DNA of 64,000 bases, taken from Pollutimonas sp963706785 (GTDB lineage Bacteria; Pseudomonadota; Gammaproteobacteria; Burkholderiales; Burkholderiaceae_B). The notes beneath the pieces are model-generated. The model worked only from the letters and a program-made list of their open reading frames with translations, searched no databases and had not been told where the DNA came from. The position numbers were made by a program, and so were the translations under genes. Within the stretch, counting starts at the first letter, position 1. Each line of letters opens with the position of its first letter. The stretch spans positions 62,001 to 126,000 of the forward strand of contig CAVPNJ010000001.1 of the NCBI GenBank assembly GCA_963706785.1, in the 5' to 3' direction. Shown here piece after piece: positions 9,435 through 18,544 of this stretch.

Positions 9435-9821
9435 GGGGACTCCTTATACAGGCCCATGCAACACCGCATTCACAGGCTTTCCTATATGGAAAGCATGCAC
9501 ATCCGGGCGCATACCTGCGTCACGATTCGATCCCCTCACTTTTTCTTAATTTGCTCTTGATTGCAAGCCTTGTCAAATCCGCCATTTAGGCTATGTCAGA
9601 ATGCTGCTTTCGCCGTCTCGCTACGCCATTGCTCCACAAGTTGGCGAAACTCGCGCCGTATGACCTTGCACGACGGCTCACCACCGAGTCCATTGACCAA
9701 ATCTTGGCTGAAAGAGGCCAAAACCAGCTAAAATAGACACTAAAAAACACCCATACGAAGGGTGGCTACCGCTGCAAGTCATTGATTTAGCTGTATTTCA
9801 GTTGTCGTTTATTTATAGGAA
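9435..9821. other. Intergenic stretch upstream of livK with no convincing gene
   Basis: No well-supported gene is visible. A minus-strand frame of about 42 codons (roughly 9596-9721, possible TTG start) encodes a basic peptide ending RQLVEQWRSETAKAAF, which could be the tail of a decayed gene but has no start signal I trust. The livK promoter should lie in 9435-9560. The stretch leads into a tRNA-His fragment. Confidence 0.4.
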
Positions 9822-9872
9822 GCAGGATTGTGATTCCGGTTGTCGTAGGTTCGAGCCCCATCGGTCAGCCCA
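9822..9872 (+). pseudogene. 3' fragment of a tRNA-His gene (anticodon GTG)
   Basis: The sequence GGATTGTGATTCCGGTTGTC (from 9825) followed by GTAGGTTCGAGCCCCAT reproduces the anticodon arm with GTG anticodon and the T arm of betaproteobacterial tRNA-His. The 5' half (acceptor strand and D arm) is absent, one anticodon-stem pair and one T-stem pair are mismatched, and the 3' end reads GTCAGCCCA. It cannot fold into a tRNA. Duplicated 3' tRNA ends are typical attachment-site scars of integrated elements. Confidence 0.75.
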
Positions 9873-9961
9873 ATTTTCTTCGGACGCCAACTTGGCCGTC
9901 CATTAGCCGGCAGTGATTCCACTGCATTTACCGGCGATATTAATTTCACTCCCGCTTCCCA

Positions 9962-10208
9962 ATGACGGTATTAGCTTATTCGCCTGATTCGGCTCAACTC
10001 GATTGGTCTGCTGCTCCGCAAGGCTGGAATTGGGCCGCTCAAGATGAAGACGGACGATGGTTCTGGTATGGCGTGAAGCCCTTGCTCGGCATCGGCGGCG
10101 GCGTGTGGCGGGCGCCTTCGCGAGCCCAGTCGTTTTTCCGGCAAGGCCGAACCCAATCCGCAATGGTTTGCCAGCTTGCAGGAACGATCCGATACGACTG
10201 AAGCATAA
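9962..10208 (+). pseudogene. Small conserved-looking hypothetical protein with a one-base frameshift
   Basis: Frame 1 begins MTVLAYSPDSAQLDW and runs through GWNWAAQDEDGRWFWYG and GGGVWRAPSRAQ. A natural-looking continuation, GKAEPNPQWFASLQERS then stop at 10206-10208, lies in another frame. Removing one T from the five-T run at about 10132-10136 joins the two into a protein of about 80 residues. I do not recognise the family; the aromatic-rich, soluble composition suggests a small cytoplasmic protein. The break could be a real mutation or a homopolymer sequencing error. Confidence 0.5.
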
Positions 10209-10304
10209 AACGTTCTATATACTTGGCGCTGGTGCGGTTTATGCAATAGCGCGCCATCTGGCGTTTCCCGACACGCCGGGACGATCGAAAAGAACGACTC
10301 TGTT

Positions 10305-11774
10305 ATGGCGTTTTATATGACTTCACTACACTATCTGTTCCAGGAGTATTGGCCACACCTTGCATTCTTGTTAAGCCTGACCATAGGCGGAACTGCCGCA
10401 GTTCATGCGGCCATGACAAAAAATGACGTCCGGGCCGCCATCGGCTGGGTGGGCGATCATTCTGATGTCCCCCTTGCTGGGTCCATTCGTTTATCTGGTC
10501 GCCGGCATTAATCGCATACGTCGCGACCATATCTCAGAGCAGCGGAACAAGTACATCAAGGATTACTCGGGAACTCAAGATCCGCTAGTGGTCGACGTAA
10601 GCCACGCTAGCGCAGCGCAATTTCGTTCTCTGCGGGTACTAGGCGACCGCATGAGCCGCTTCCCACTGCGCGATGGCAACCATATAAAAATGCTTGAAGG
10701 CGGCGACCAGGCCTACCCGGCCATGATAGCTGCCATCGATAGCGCGCAAAAATCTATCGCCCTTCAAACCTATATTTTCGACAACGATAGCGAAGGCCGG
10801 AAAATCGTCGACGCCCTGGTCAGAGCTCAGGACCGCGGAGTGCAAGTACGGGTACTGATCGATGCCATTGGCTCCAAGTACTCGCGCCCTCCTATCATCC
10901 GGCTGCTGCGCAGTAAAAAGATACCGAGCGCTTTATTCATGACCAATCCGCTGTGGTTTTTGCGTATGCCCTACGCCAACCTGCGTAGTCACCGCAAGAT
11001 CCTGGTCGTCGACGGTCAAATCGGATTTACCGGTGGTATGAATATACGCGCAGGTTTCGTAACCGCCGTTTCAGGCGCTTCTACTGCCAGCGACACCCAC
11101 TTTTTTGTGGAAGGTCCGGTGGTGCTGCAATTGGTGTCTGTATTCGCACACGACTGGGAGTTCACCACCAAAGAAGCGCTGCCCTACGAAACCTGGTGCA
11201 GCGATAAATGGCATGCTGCCGAGCCGCAAGCACCCGCGCGCTGCATTCGATCCGGACCGGATCGCTACATTGTGGGAACACATAATATGCTGCTGGGAGC
11301 ATTTGCCGTAGCCCAAACCCATATACGTATCCAGTCGCCCTACTTCTTGCCCGATCAGATTCTGCTGGGTGCAATCAATACGGCGGCACGTCGTGGCATC
11401 GTGGTCGATATCGTGATCCCGGGCGCAATAACTTACGGCTGGTCAACTACGCCATGACGGCCCAGCTTGACGAAGTTATACGTAACGGTTGCCGAATATG
11501 GCGCGCTAGCGGTAACTTCAATCATTCCAAATTGATTACTATCGACGGAGCCTGGTCTTACGTTGGATCGTCTAACCTGGACCCGCGCAGCCTGCGACTG
11601 AATTTCGAATTGGATATGGAGATTTACAGTCGAGATACCGCGCGCGATATCGAGCGCCTGATCGATCGCGAAATCGCGCAGGCGGACCTGGTAACTCTGG
11701 AGGGTCTGGCCGCTATTCCGTTTGGTAAACGTTTGCGCAATCGGATTATTTGGCTGGCCAGCCCGTATCTGTAA
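10305..11774 (+). pseudogene. Cardiolipin synthase (phospholipase D family), broken by two frameshifts
   Basis: Three consecutive frames encode one cardiolipin synthase of about 488 residues. The first part (from 10305; MTSLHYLFQEYWPHL, membrane helix) is cut by an extra G in the GGG run near 10449-10452. The second frame carries the next membrane segment (PLLGPFVYLVAGINRIRR) and the first HKD motif HRKILVVDGQIGFTGGMN. A missing base at about 11421-11424 (GGG) shifts to the last frame, which holds the second HKD motif NHSKLITIDG with VGSSNLDPRS. The enzyme condenses phosphatidylglycerol to cardiolipin in the inner membrane. All key residues survive, so the gene is either freshly inactivated or the consensus has base-calling errors. 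Confidence 0.85.
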
Positions 11775-11827
11775 TTTTCAGTGGCAAGTTCTACAAGCCA
11801 GTAGCGCGCAGAACCTGCTACAGAACA

Positions 11828-12802
11828 TTATTGAGGCTGAACACCAGACTCTTTGGCGACTCCGGCCCAACGCGTTATTTCACTGTCAACAAATTTTCCA
11901 AACTCGGCACCGGTAAGGTTTGGTGTTGCGCTGCCGTTGCCGTTCCAAAGTTCCTTGAGCTTGGGTGTATTCAAGGCCTTTGTCACTTCGCTTGCCATCT
12001 TAGCGACGACGTCAGCCGGCACACCGGCAGGAGCCCACATGGCATACCAGGTCGACACTTCATAACCAGGCACCCCTGCTTCAGCGGTCGTTGGCACATC
12101 AGGGAGCGACGCTGAGCGCTTGGCCGCGGCCACAGCTAAAGGCAAAATAGTACCGGCGCGAATATGCGAAGAAGATGATCCCAGACCGTCGAATGCCATG
12201 TCTACCTGCCCGGTGATCAGACCCGTAAGCATGGGACCGGCGCCCTGGTATGGAACGTGGGTAAGATCGACCCCGCTCTTCAAGGCAAACAGCTCGCCAG
12301 CCAAGTGGTGGGTGCTGCCGACACCAGCTGAACCGTAATTGATCTGACCAGGATTGGCTTTCGCGCGTTCTATTAATTCCTTGACCGATTTAACGGGCAA
12401 TTTTTTCGGGTTGACGACAATAACCTGAGGCGGCTGTGCCAGCATGGCTACCGGTGTGAAGTCCTTTTGAATGTCGTAGCTGAGCTTCTTGTAGATGGCC
12501 GGTGCAACGGCATGGTGCGCCCCGCCCATGAAGAACGTATAGCCATCATTCGGCGCACGCGAGGCAATACCTGCCCCGAGTGTACCGCCCGCTCCTCCCT
12601 TGTTATCGACGACTACGCTCTTGCCAAGTTGCTCAGCCAATTGCTGTGCAAGCGGCCGAGCAAAAGTGTCGGTGCCGCCTCCGGCGGGGAAAGGAACGAC
12701 GATTGTAATTGGCCGTTCCGGCCACGCAGCCTGCGCCACACCGCTGAATGCCAGTGCGGTTAACGCCAGCGCGACCGAGTGCTTAATACGATTATTCTTC
12801 AT
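11828..12802 (-). CDS. Bug/TctC-family periplasmic solute-binding protein
   Basis: A 324-residue extracytoplasmic binding protein of the Bordetella uptake gene (TctC) family: signal peptide (VALALTALAFSGVAQA), then WPERPITIVVPFPAGGGTDT, the family's first ligand-loop strand, and YGSAGVGSTHHLAGELF near the second. The ATG at 12802 has GGAG 8 bases upstream; the in-frame start at 12862 is rejected. It lies 115 bases after the malonyl-CoA synthetase gene on the same strand, so malonate or a similar dicarboxylate is a reasonable ligand guess. No TctA/TctB membrane genes are adjacent, as is usual for orphan Bug proteins. Confidence 0.9.
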   Translation of the reverse strand: MKNNRIKHSVALALTALAFSGVAQAAWPERPITIVVPFPAGGGTDTFARPLAQQLAEQLGKSVVVDNKGGAGGTLGAGIASRAPNDGYTFFMGGAHHAVAPAIYKKLSYDIQKDFTPVAMLAQPPQVIVVNPKKLPVKSVKELIERAKANPGQINYGSAGVGSTHHLAGELFALKSGVDLTHVPYQGAGPMLTGLITGQVDMAFDGLGSSSSHIRAGTILPLAVAAAKRSASLPDVPTTAEAGVPGYEVSTWYAMWAPAGVPADVVAKMASEVTKALNTPKLKELWNGNGSATPNLTGAEFGKFVDSEITRWAGVAKESGVQPQ

Positions 12803-12917
12803 GAGGTCTCCTCTCCGAATTTTTATGCAAGTATGTAGATTTTTTTTGTAAAACACGCCCAAGTCGAATGCATGGGCTTTAATGCCAACTGCCTACTTCA
12901 CGGGGCAAGCCCCGAAT

Positions 12918-14444
12918 TCATGAATATTGCGTGCGCAAGATATTTTTCTGGACCTTACCCATCGTGTTCCTGGGCAACTGATCAACAACATAAATACGCT
13001 TGGGCACTTTGAAATTAGCCAGCCGCGACTTCAATTCGGCCATCATCGATTCCGGGTTCAAAGACGCGCCGGCCTTGGGCACCACCACGGCAATCACTGC
13101 TTCGCCAAAATCCGCGTGGGCTACGCCTATAACGGCCGATTCATTGACGCCCGGCATGTCGTCGATGACCAGTTCGATTTCTTTAGGATAGACGTTGAAG
13201 CCGCCCGAAATAATCAAATCTTTACTGCGTCCCACAATGGATAAATAGTTCGCGGGCACGTTCTCGCCACCCCACCGGCCTACGTCGCCCGTGCGAAACC
13301 AACCATCAGAAGTGAATTCCTCCCGAGTCTTTTCGGGCATGCGCCAATACCCGGAAAAAACATTAGGACCACGCACTTGTACATTACCGATATCGCCCGG
13401 CGCTAACTCGGTGCCTGCATCATCGACCACCCTGACCATAACGCCCGGCAAGGGCTGGCCAACCGTACCGCCAATACGCTCTCCCAACGCAGGATCGTAA
13501 GGGTTGGACGTCAGCATGATGGTTTCGCTCATCCCGTAGCGTTCCAGGATGGGCTGGCCGATACGCGCCTTGAATTCTTCAAACGTTTCCGTCAAAAGTG
13601 GGGCCGAGCCCGAAATGAACAAACGCATATTGCGGCAGAGCTCGCGCGTAAATCGCGGATCATTGAGCAGGCGCACGTAATACGTGGGCACGCCCATCAA
13701 AACCGTGCTTTGCGGCAGATAATGCAGAGCCTGTTCGAGATCGAGCTTGGGCAGCCAGATCATACGGGCACCCGCCAACAAAGCACCGTGCGAAGCCACA
13801 AAAAGACCATGCACGTGAAAAATCGGCAGCATATGCAATAGCACATCGTCGGCACGCCAGCCCCAATAGTCGTTCAGCACTTGTGCATTCGATGACAGAT
13901 TGCGATGCGAAAGCATTGCTCCCTTGCTACGGCCCGTAGTGCCTGAGGTATATAGAATCGCAGCTAGATCGTCGGGCAGGCTTTGTACGGTCTGGAAATC
14001 GGCGGACTGGCTGGCAGCAGCTACCGCAAGACTGCCATTACCGTCTTCGTCCAGCGTATAGACGTTTGCGGCCCCGGTTTTTTCAGCGAGCCGGCGTATC
14101 CATTCCTGATTCTTGCTGTCGCACACCACGACGGCCGGTTCCGCATCGGTCAAAAAGTATTCGACCTCAGATTCGCGATAGGCAGTATTCAGCGGCAAGT
14201 ACACCAGCCCTGCGCGGATACTGGCAAGGTATAACATCAATGCCTCGGGCGACTTCTCGACCTGAACGGCAATGCGTGAGCCTTTGGGAAGACCAAGAGC
14301 GTGCAATAGGTTGGCATAACGGCCGCTGATTTCTTCTATATCGTTCCAGCTGTATAAACGCGATGGCGTTTCGATTGCAACCGCTGCATGATCGGCCGGG
14401 AAACCCGTCGCAAGTAAAGCATATAAATTGGCGTTGCCTTCCAA
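12918..14444 (-). CDS. matB: Malonyl-CoA synthetase-like acyl-CoA ligase (MatB type)
   Basis: A 508-residue AMP-forming ligase. Core motifs are YTSGTTGRSKG (P-loop), MLPIFHVHGLFVA, LERYGMSET and DGWFRTGDVGRW, with the C-terminal hinge and KVPKRIYVVDQLPRNTMGKVQK that supplies the catalytic lysine. Length and the RYGMSETIMLTSNPYDP segment match MatB, which makes malonyl-CoA from malonate, ATP and CoA. The TTG at 14444 has AGGAG 6 bases upstream and family-like N-terminus (EGNANLYALL); the ATG at 14522 lies inside the upstream gene. The stop of the upstream hydratase is one base before this start. Neighbouring malonyl-CoA decarboxylase and GntR genes support malonate use. Confidence 0.87.
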   Translation of the reverse strand: MEGNANLYALLATGFPADHAAVAIETPSRLYSWNDIEEISGRYANLLHALGLPKGSRIAVQVEKSPEALMLYLASIRAGLVYLPLNTAYRESEVEYFLTDAEPAVVVCDSKNQEWIRRLAEKTGAANVYTLDEDGNGSLAVAAASQSADFQTVQSLPDDLAAILYTSGTTGRSKGAMLSHRNLSSNAQVLNDYWGWRADDVLLHMLPIFHVHGLFVASHGALLAGARMIWLPKLDLEQALHYLPQSTVLMGVPTYYVRLLNDPRFTRELCRNMRLFISGSAPLLTETFEEFKARIGQPILERYGMSETIMLTSNPYDPALGERIGGTVGQPLPGVMVRVVDDAGTELAPGDIGNVQVRGPNVFSGYWRMPEKTREEFTSDGWFRTGDVGRWGGENVPANYLSIVGRSKDLIISGGFNVYPKEIELVIDDMPGVNESAVIGVAHADFGEAVIAVVVPKAGASLNPESMMAELKSRLANFKVPKRIYVVDQLPRNTMGKVQKNILRTQYS

Positions 14445-14445
14445 A

Positions 14446-15235
14446 TCAATCTCCTGAGAACACCGGCTCTTGGCCAGCCAGAAAAGCCCTAACCCCTTCG
14501 CGGTGATCACGGCTTTCAGCATAGTTAAAAAATGCCCGCAGCTCTGAACCCGTCAGAGGCTCGGGGTTGGCACACAAACGCGCCACTGTCTGCTTGTTGA
14601 TGCGTGCGGCCAGCGGCGCTCCGCGCGCCAATCGGCGCGCCGAATGCATGACGTCAGCAACCACTTCAGTGTCGGGCACAACACGCGTCAATAAGCCTTT
14701 GGCAAACGCCTCGCCCGCACCAAACACCCGTCCTTCGAGCAGGATTTCGAGGGTCGTCGCGCGCCCTGCCAAGGCCAACAGTCCCTGCATTTCTGCCGGC
14801 GCCATGGGAAACCCTAAACGATTGATAGGTACGCCAAAGCGGGAAGTGCTGGCCGCAATACGCAAATCGCACTGACTGGCAATCTCGAGCCCACCGCCTA
14901 CACATACGCCCTGTATCAGAGCAATCACAGGATGCACGCATGTGGCGATCGCTTGCAACGCGGGAGCCAGTACTTCGGTGTGATAACGCATGACCCCCGC
15001 CAAGTCGGCACGCTCGCGCGGAAATTCACGAATATCGGCCCCTGCGGCGAAGTTGCCGCCTTCGCCCCGCAGCACTACGCAGCGAAGGTTTGCTTATTGG
15101 ACAGTTCGGTGAATACCTGGGCAAGCGCCCGCCACATCGAGACACTAATTGCATTCAACCGGCCCGGATGGCTTAGCGTAACCAATCGCTATCGGTCCTT
15201 CGTACTCGACAATTATCCTGCCGGATGCTGCACTG
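14446..15235 (-). pseudogene. Enoyl-CoA hydratase/isomerase family gene, frameshifted near its 5' end
   Basis: The intact part (15075 to 14446) has the crotonase oxyanion segments GEGGNFAAGADIREF and GVCVGGGLEIASQCDLRIAA. Upstream residues continue in other frames: VVLRGE is preceded by LSHPGRLNAISVSMWRALAQV and before that by RIIVEYEGPIAI, which need one-base corrections near 15095 and near 15190. A start in frame was not found; a GTG near 15220 would need a third correction. It sits between matA and matB in the malonate-type locus. Crotonases hydrate enoyl-CoA esters; what it contributes here is unclear. Confidence 0.7.
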
Positions 15236-15249
15236 GATTCGGGCGGCGG

Positions 15250-16541
15250 CTATAGCCATCGTAGATTGAGTCCCATTTTCGGTTTGCCCGCTGCCAGCTG
15301 CGCGAGGTTGTCGTCGAGCTGGTCCAGGTCATACAAGTAATTGACCATGATGCCGCAAGACTGTGCTAACCCCTTAGGCGAGCGGTCGGCCGCCCAGTTC
15401 ACTCGTTCGATACGGGCACCGTTGCCCAGGTGGAAGCGTGCAACGGGGTCCGACGGTTGTCCATTTTTCATCGTCCTAAGATACAGCGTCGCCAAACGTA
15501 AGCCGCTACGGCGAATCGATTCGTTCGATTTTCCGTTAGTTGCCGTCTGCAGCCGCTCGACCCACTTCAGTCCCGCCGCGGGATCATCCAGCGCTTGCTG
15601 CTTATCGATTTTTTCGTGCAGCAGTTCCTGCATGGACTTACCGTCTTGCTTACTTAGCCAATCGACGAAGCCCGGTATTGGCGAGAGCGTGGCGAAACGA
15701 CTTCAGTTTCGGAATTTCGCGCAACAGTTCGTCGACGACTCGCTTAAGCAGAAAATTGCCGAAACTTATGCCTTTCAAGCCCGGCTGGGTGTTGGAAATC
15801 GAATAAAAAATTGCCCAGCGGGCCTTATTCAGATCAGCATCGCGAAGTTTGGGATCGAGCAAGATCTGGACGTTATCGGCCATTTGGGCTGCAAAGGCGA
15901 CTTCGACAAAAATCAATGGCACATCATTCATGCGAGGATGGAAAAAGGCATAGCAGCGCCGATGATCAGCAACCCTGTGACGCAGTTCCTCCCATGATTT
16001 GATCTCGTGCACAGCTTCGTACTGAATCAGTTTTTCCAGCAACGATGCGGGTGAATCCCAGGTAATAGGTCGCAACTCCAGCATGCCAACATCAAACCAG
16101 CTGGAAAGCAAACCTTCCAGTTCCCGCTCAAGCACCGTCAGCCCAGCAACCTGGTTGCGCCAGCGCAGCATATCGGCAGCGCAGTTCGACCAGTAAATGC
16201 AGGCTGTCGGCCTGTGCATACAGACGCCGAAAAAGACGCAGGCCCTGTTCGCCGCGAGGCTCGAGCGCGGCACTTGCTTCGGCCAAGGCGGCTAACAAAG
16301 CGCGACGCTCTTTACCGTCGCCAGCCAAATACCTAACGCTCCATTGCTTGGCGAGACGATTGGCGGCAACATCCGTCATGCGCGCAGTAAACAGTGTTTG
16401 GGTTTCTGCAGGCACAGGCCACCGGTCGCGATCCAGCCATTTCCCGAGGCGCGCCATCAAGCCGTGCGCTTCCTTGTCTTTCGGTTCGCCAAGCGCGACT
16501 TCTGTGCCGGTGGGTGCCTGTTTTGTATCCGTAGCCGTCAT
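15250..16541 (-). pseudogene. matA: Malonyl-CoA decarboxylase (MatA), broken by two frameshifts
   Basis: Three fragments in different frames line up as one protein of about 430 residues. Fragment 1 (from ATG 16541) ends in LYAQADSLHLLVELR. Fragment 2 continues ADMLRWRNQVAGLTVLERE and carries RVADHRRCYAFFHPR and PLIFVEVAF, the conserved MCD core. Fragment 3 continues FATLSPIPGFVDWLSKQDGK to NYLYDLDQLDDNLA and the end at 15250. Corrections of one base near 16180 and one in the T-run near 15704 restore the frame. The enzyme decarboxylates malonyl-CoA to acetyl-CoA and CO2, completing the MatB reaction. Confidence 0.85.
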
Positions 16542-17256
16542 GGATGAAGCTCCTGAATTTTAGGGTACGTGTCTTTCCCCGACATCGCCGGACGGAGGCG
16601 GACTGCTGTTCGGACAAGCGATGAAGTGCTTCTAGCTGGCGAGTCAGATGCTTGCGCGTCAAAGCCTCGGCCCTTTCGGAATCACGTGCCTTGAGCGCCG
16701 CAAAAATAGCCATGTGTTCGGCACATGACTCGTGCACCCGCCCCGGCAAAGCCAAACTTTTATGACGCGAAAGGCTGAGTACGTGCCGCAGGTTATCAAC
16801 CAGATCCGATAGCCAATGATTATCAGCCAAGGCCTGAACTTCCTCGTGGATGAGGGCATTGGTCGCGTAATAACTGTCGATATCACCGTTAGCCGCGTGC
16901 AACTGTAACTGCGCATGCAGGGGTTCGAGCCGCCGGAGATCCTGATCATTCACTTTGCGCGCCGCCTCGTGGGCGCAGCGACCTTCCAGCATGGCCATGA
17001 GCGGGAAGATATCGTCTAAATCGCGCGCCGACAGTTCATTGACGAAGCAACCGCGCCTTGGTTCAAGACGAACCAGTCCTTCATTAGCCAGCACTTTAAG
17101 CGCTTCTCGAAGAGGCGTACGAGAAATGCCTAGTTCTTTGGTGAGACGCATTTCGTCTATCCATGCGCCCGCGGTAAGTTCGCGCGCCTGTATCATGGCG
17201 CGCAGCCTGTCTGCGACTTCCAGATATAACACCTGCTGAACAATGCGAGTGGCCAA
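16333..17256 (-). CDS. GntR/FCD-family transcriptional regulator of the malonate-type locus (3' end uncertain)
   Basis: The N-terminal winged helix (residues about 8-75; LGISRTPLREALKVLANEGLV) and an FCD ligand domain (about 85-225) ending in RQLEALHRLSEQQ are clear. After about residue 232 (near 16560) the sequence turns basic and overlaps the malonyl-CoA decarboxylase gene in another frame for about 200 bases, which is not natural for the family (usual length about 230-240). A one-base error near 16600 would give a stop just before matA. MatR-type GntR proteins repress malonate operons and release DNA on binding malonate or malonyl-CoA; that role is inferred from position. Confidence 0.8.
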   Translation of the reverse strand: MATRIVQQVLYLEVADRLRAMIQARELTAGAWIDEMRLTKELGISRTPLREALKVLANEGLVRLEPRRGCFVNELSARDLDDIFPLMAMLEGRCAHEAARKVNDQDLRRLEPLHAQLQLHAANGDIDSYYATNALIHEEVQALADNHWLSDLVDNLRHVLSLSRHKSLALPGRVHESCAEHMAIFAALKARDSERAEALTRKHLTRQLEALHRLSEQQSASVRRCRGKTRTLKFRSFIHDGYGYKTGTHRHRSRAWRTERQGSARLDGAPREMAGSRPVACACRNPNTVYCAHDGCCRQSSRQAMER

Positions 17257-17447
17257 TGGATCTTTCCGTAAGTAAGCGTTACGTGTAATGCATAATTATG
17301 GATATCTTGCGGCAATACTGATCAGCCGTCACCCTATAGTTATCCCTAACGCGTTGAACGAAAATCCCATAGGCTGCCGTATATTAGACACTTAGTAGCA
17401 AGTGCAATTGACGCGGGAATTTAGCACTATTGCGGGGGGCTTCAGCT

Positions 17448-18044
17448 ATGGAAAGCGGAACGCACAGTTCGCAGAACACATCTATTTGATGAACTGCCCA
17501 TCACCGAGCCGGCCGGCCTGCAATACCAGGATAGCTTCCTTACGGTCGAAGAAGAACAGATCCCTGATAGACGTGATCCAGACCTTGCCCTTGAGCGAGA
17601 TGCAGTACAAGGCTTATACGGCGAAAAGGCGAATACTTAGCTTCGAAGGGCAATACGACTTTAGCAATAACAAATTACGCCCGTCGCCCGCCTGCCCGGA
17701 TTTTCTTAAAGCCCTTGCGGGCCCGCATCGCCGGATGGGCAAAGGTTTCACCGGAACAAATCCGGCAGATCTTGATCGCCGAATACCAAACTGGGACACC
17801 CCTTGGATGGCATCGAGATGTTCCGGATTTTGAAGATATTATCGGTGTTTCATTACTAGGGCGAAGCCGTAATGAAGTTTAGGCCCTATCCGCCGTCACA
17901 GCCCAAAAAAGCGGACATAATCAAACTGACGTTGTTGCCACGTTCGATTTATGTGTTCGCGGGCCGGCGCGATGGGCTTGGCAACATAGCGTCGCGCCCA
18001 CCAAATGCCTCCGGTATTCGATTACGTTCAGGACCGCAGTATGA
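17448..18044 (+). pseudogene. AlkB-like 2-oxoglutarate/Fe(II) dioxygenase gene with several frameshifts
   Basis: Fragments scattered over the three plus-strand frames assemble in order: LFDELPITEPAGLQYQDSFL, LIDVIQTLPLSEMQYKAYTA, RILSFEGQYDFSNNKLRPSP, AKVSPEQIRQILIAEYQTGT, PLGWHRDVPDFEDIIGVSLL, MKFRPYPPSQPKKADIIKLT and ARWAWQHSVAPTKCLRYSIT. The last two conserved blocks contain the Fe ligands (H-x-D in WHRD, His in QHS) and the 2-oxoglutarate Arg pair of AlkB. At least five single-base indels separate them (near 17480, 17560, 17715, 17862 and 17963). AlkB reverses alkylation damage in DNA. The residues remain family-perfect despite the broken frame. Confidence 0.8.
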
Positions 18045-18103
18045 AAATCCAGTGCACAAGCAATAATCATTACGTTATTCCTTAAGCGCAGACTGGCACT
18101 GGA

Positions 18104-18425
18104 TTATTTCACTTTGGGATCGGGATTTTCCGTATTCGACACGCCTTCTTGCACAAGGAGCCGGCAGATCGATGAGGCATGCCGAATTTAGCCGCAGCGA
18201 CGTAATCCGGATCACTAAGCCAGTCTTCAATGTGTTGTCTTGCTGGGAAACTCGAGGATAACCATCCGGTCCGGTGAACGGTTCACCTTCAGCAGCCGTC
18301 ACCTCGTCACCCCGTGTCAGAAACTTGCCGCCATATTTCTTTATGAGCGCGGGAGATCGGTCGGTATATTTGCGATATGTTTCGGGGTCATGTATCGCCA
18401 TTGACGCAACAACATAAGCGGGCAT
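18104..18425 (-). pseudogene. DUF1330-family protein gene with frameshifts
   Basis: The ATG at 18425 opens MPAYVVASMAIHDPETYRKY and reaches KKYGGKFLTRGDEVTAAEGE, the DUF1330 pattern. The rest of the domain is found in the other two frames: RMVILEFPS, then LKTWLSDPDYVAAAKFRHAS and the end NTENPDPKVK with stop at 18104-18106. At least two single-base indels lie between 18240 and 18280. DUF1330 proteins are small ferredoxin-like-fold dimers of unknown function, often near catabolic genes. Confidence 0.75.
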
Positions 18426-18544
18426 AATAATATCCATTCAATGAAATTGATCGGCAGTAAAGGCTGGAAACAGGCCACTACTCGTGTAGACGTCTTTTGT
18501 AACCCCAAACCGCACATCATCCCCTAGTCCTCCTACCCTAGAAC

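Noticed and set aside
12901..12914. CGGGG-CAAG-CCCCG hairpin just after the matB stop as a terminator
   Set aside because: Only a 5-bp stem with no T-tract, and tctC follows on the same strand; too weak to call.
16333..16560. Basic C-terminal extension of the GntR protein over the matA start
   Set aside because: Unlike any FCD regulator and in a zone of frameshifts; most likely a read-through after a one-base error, so not treated as a domain.
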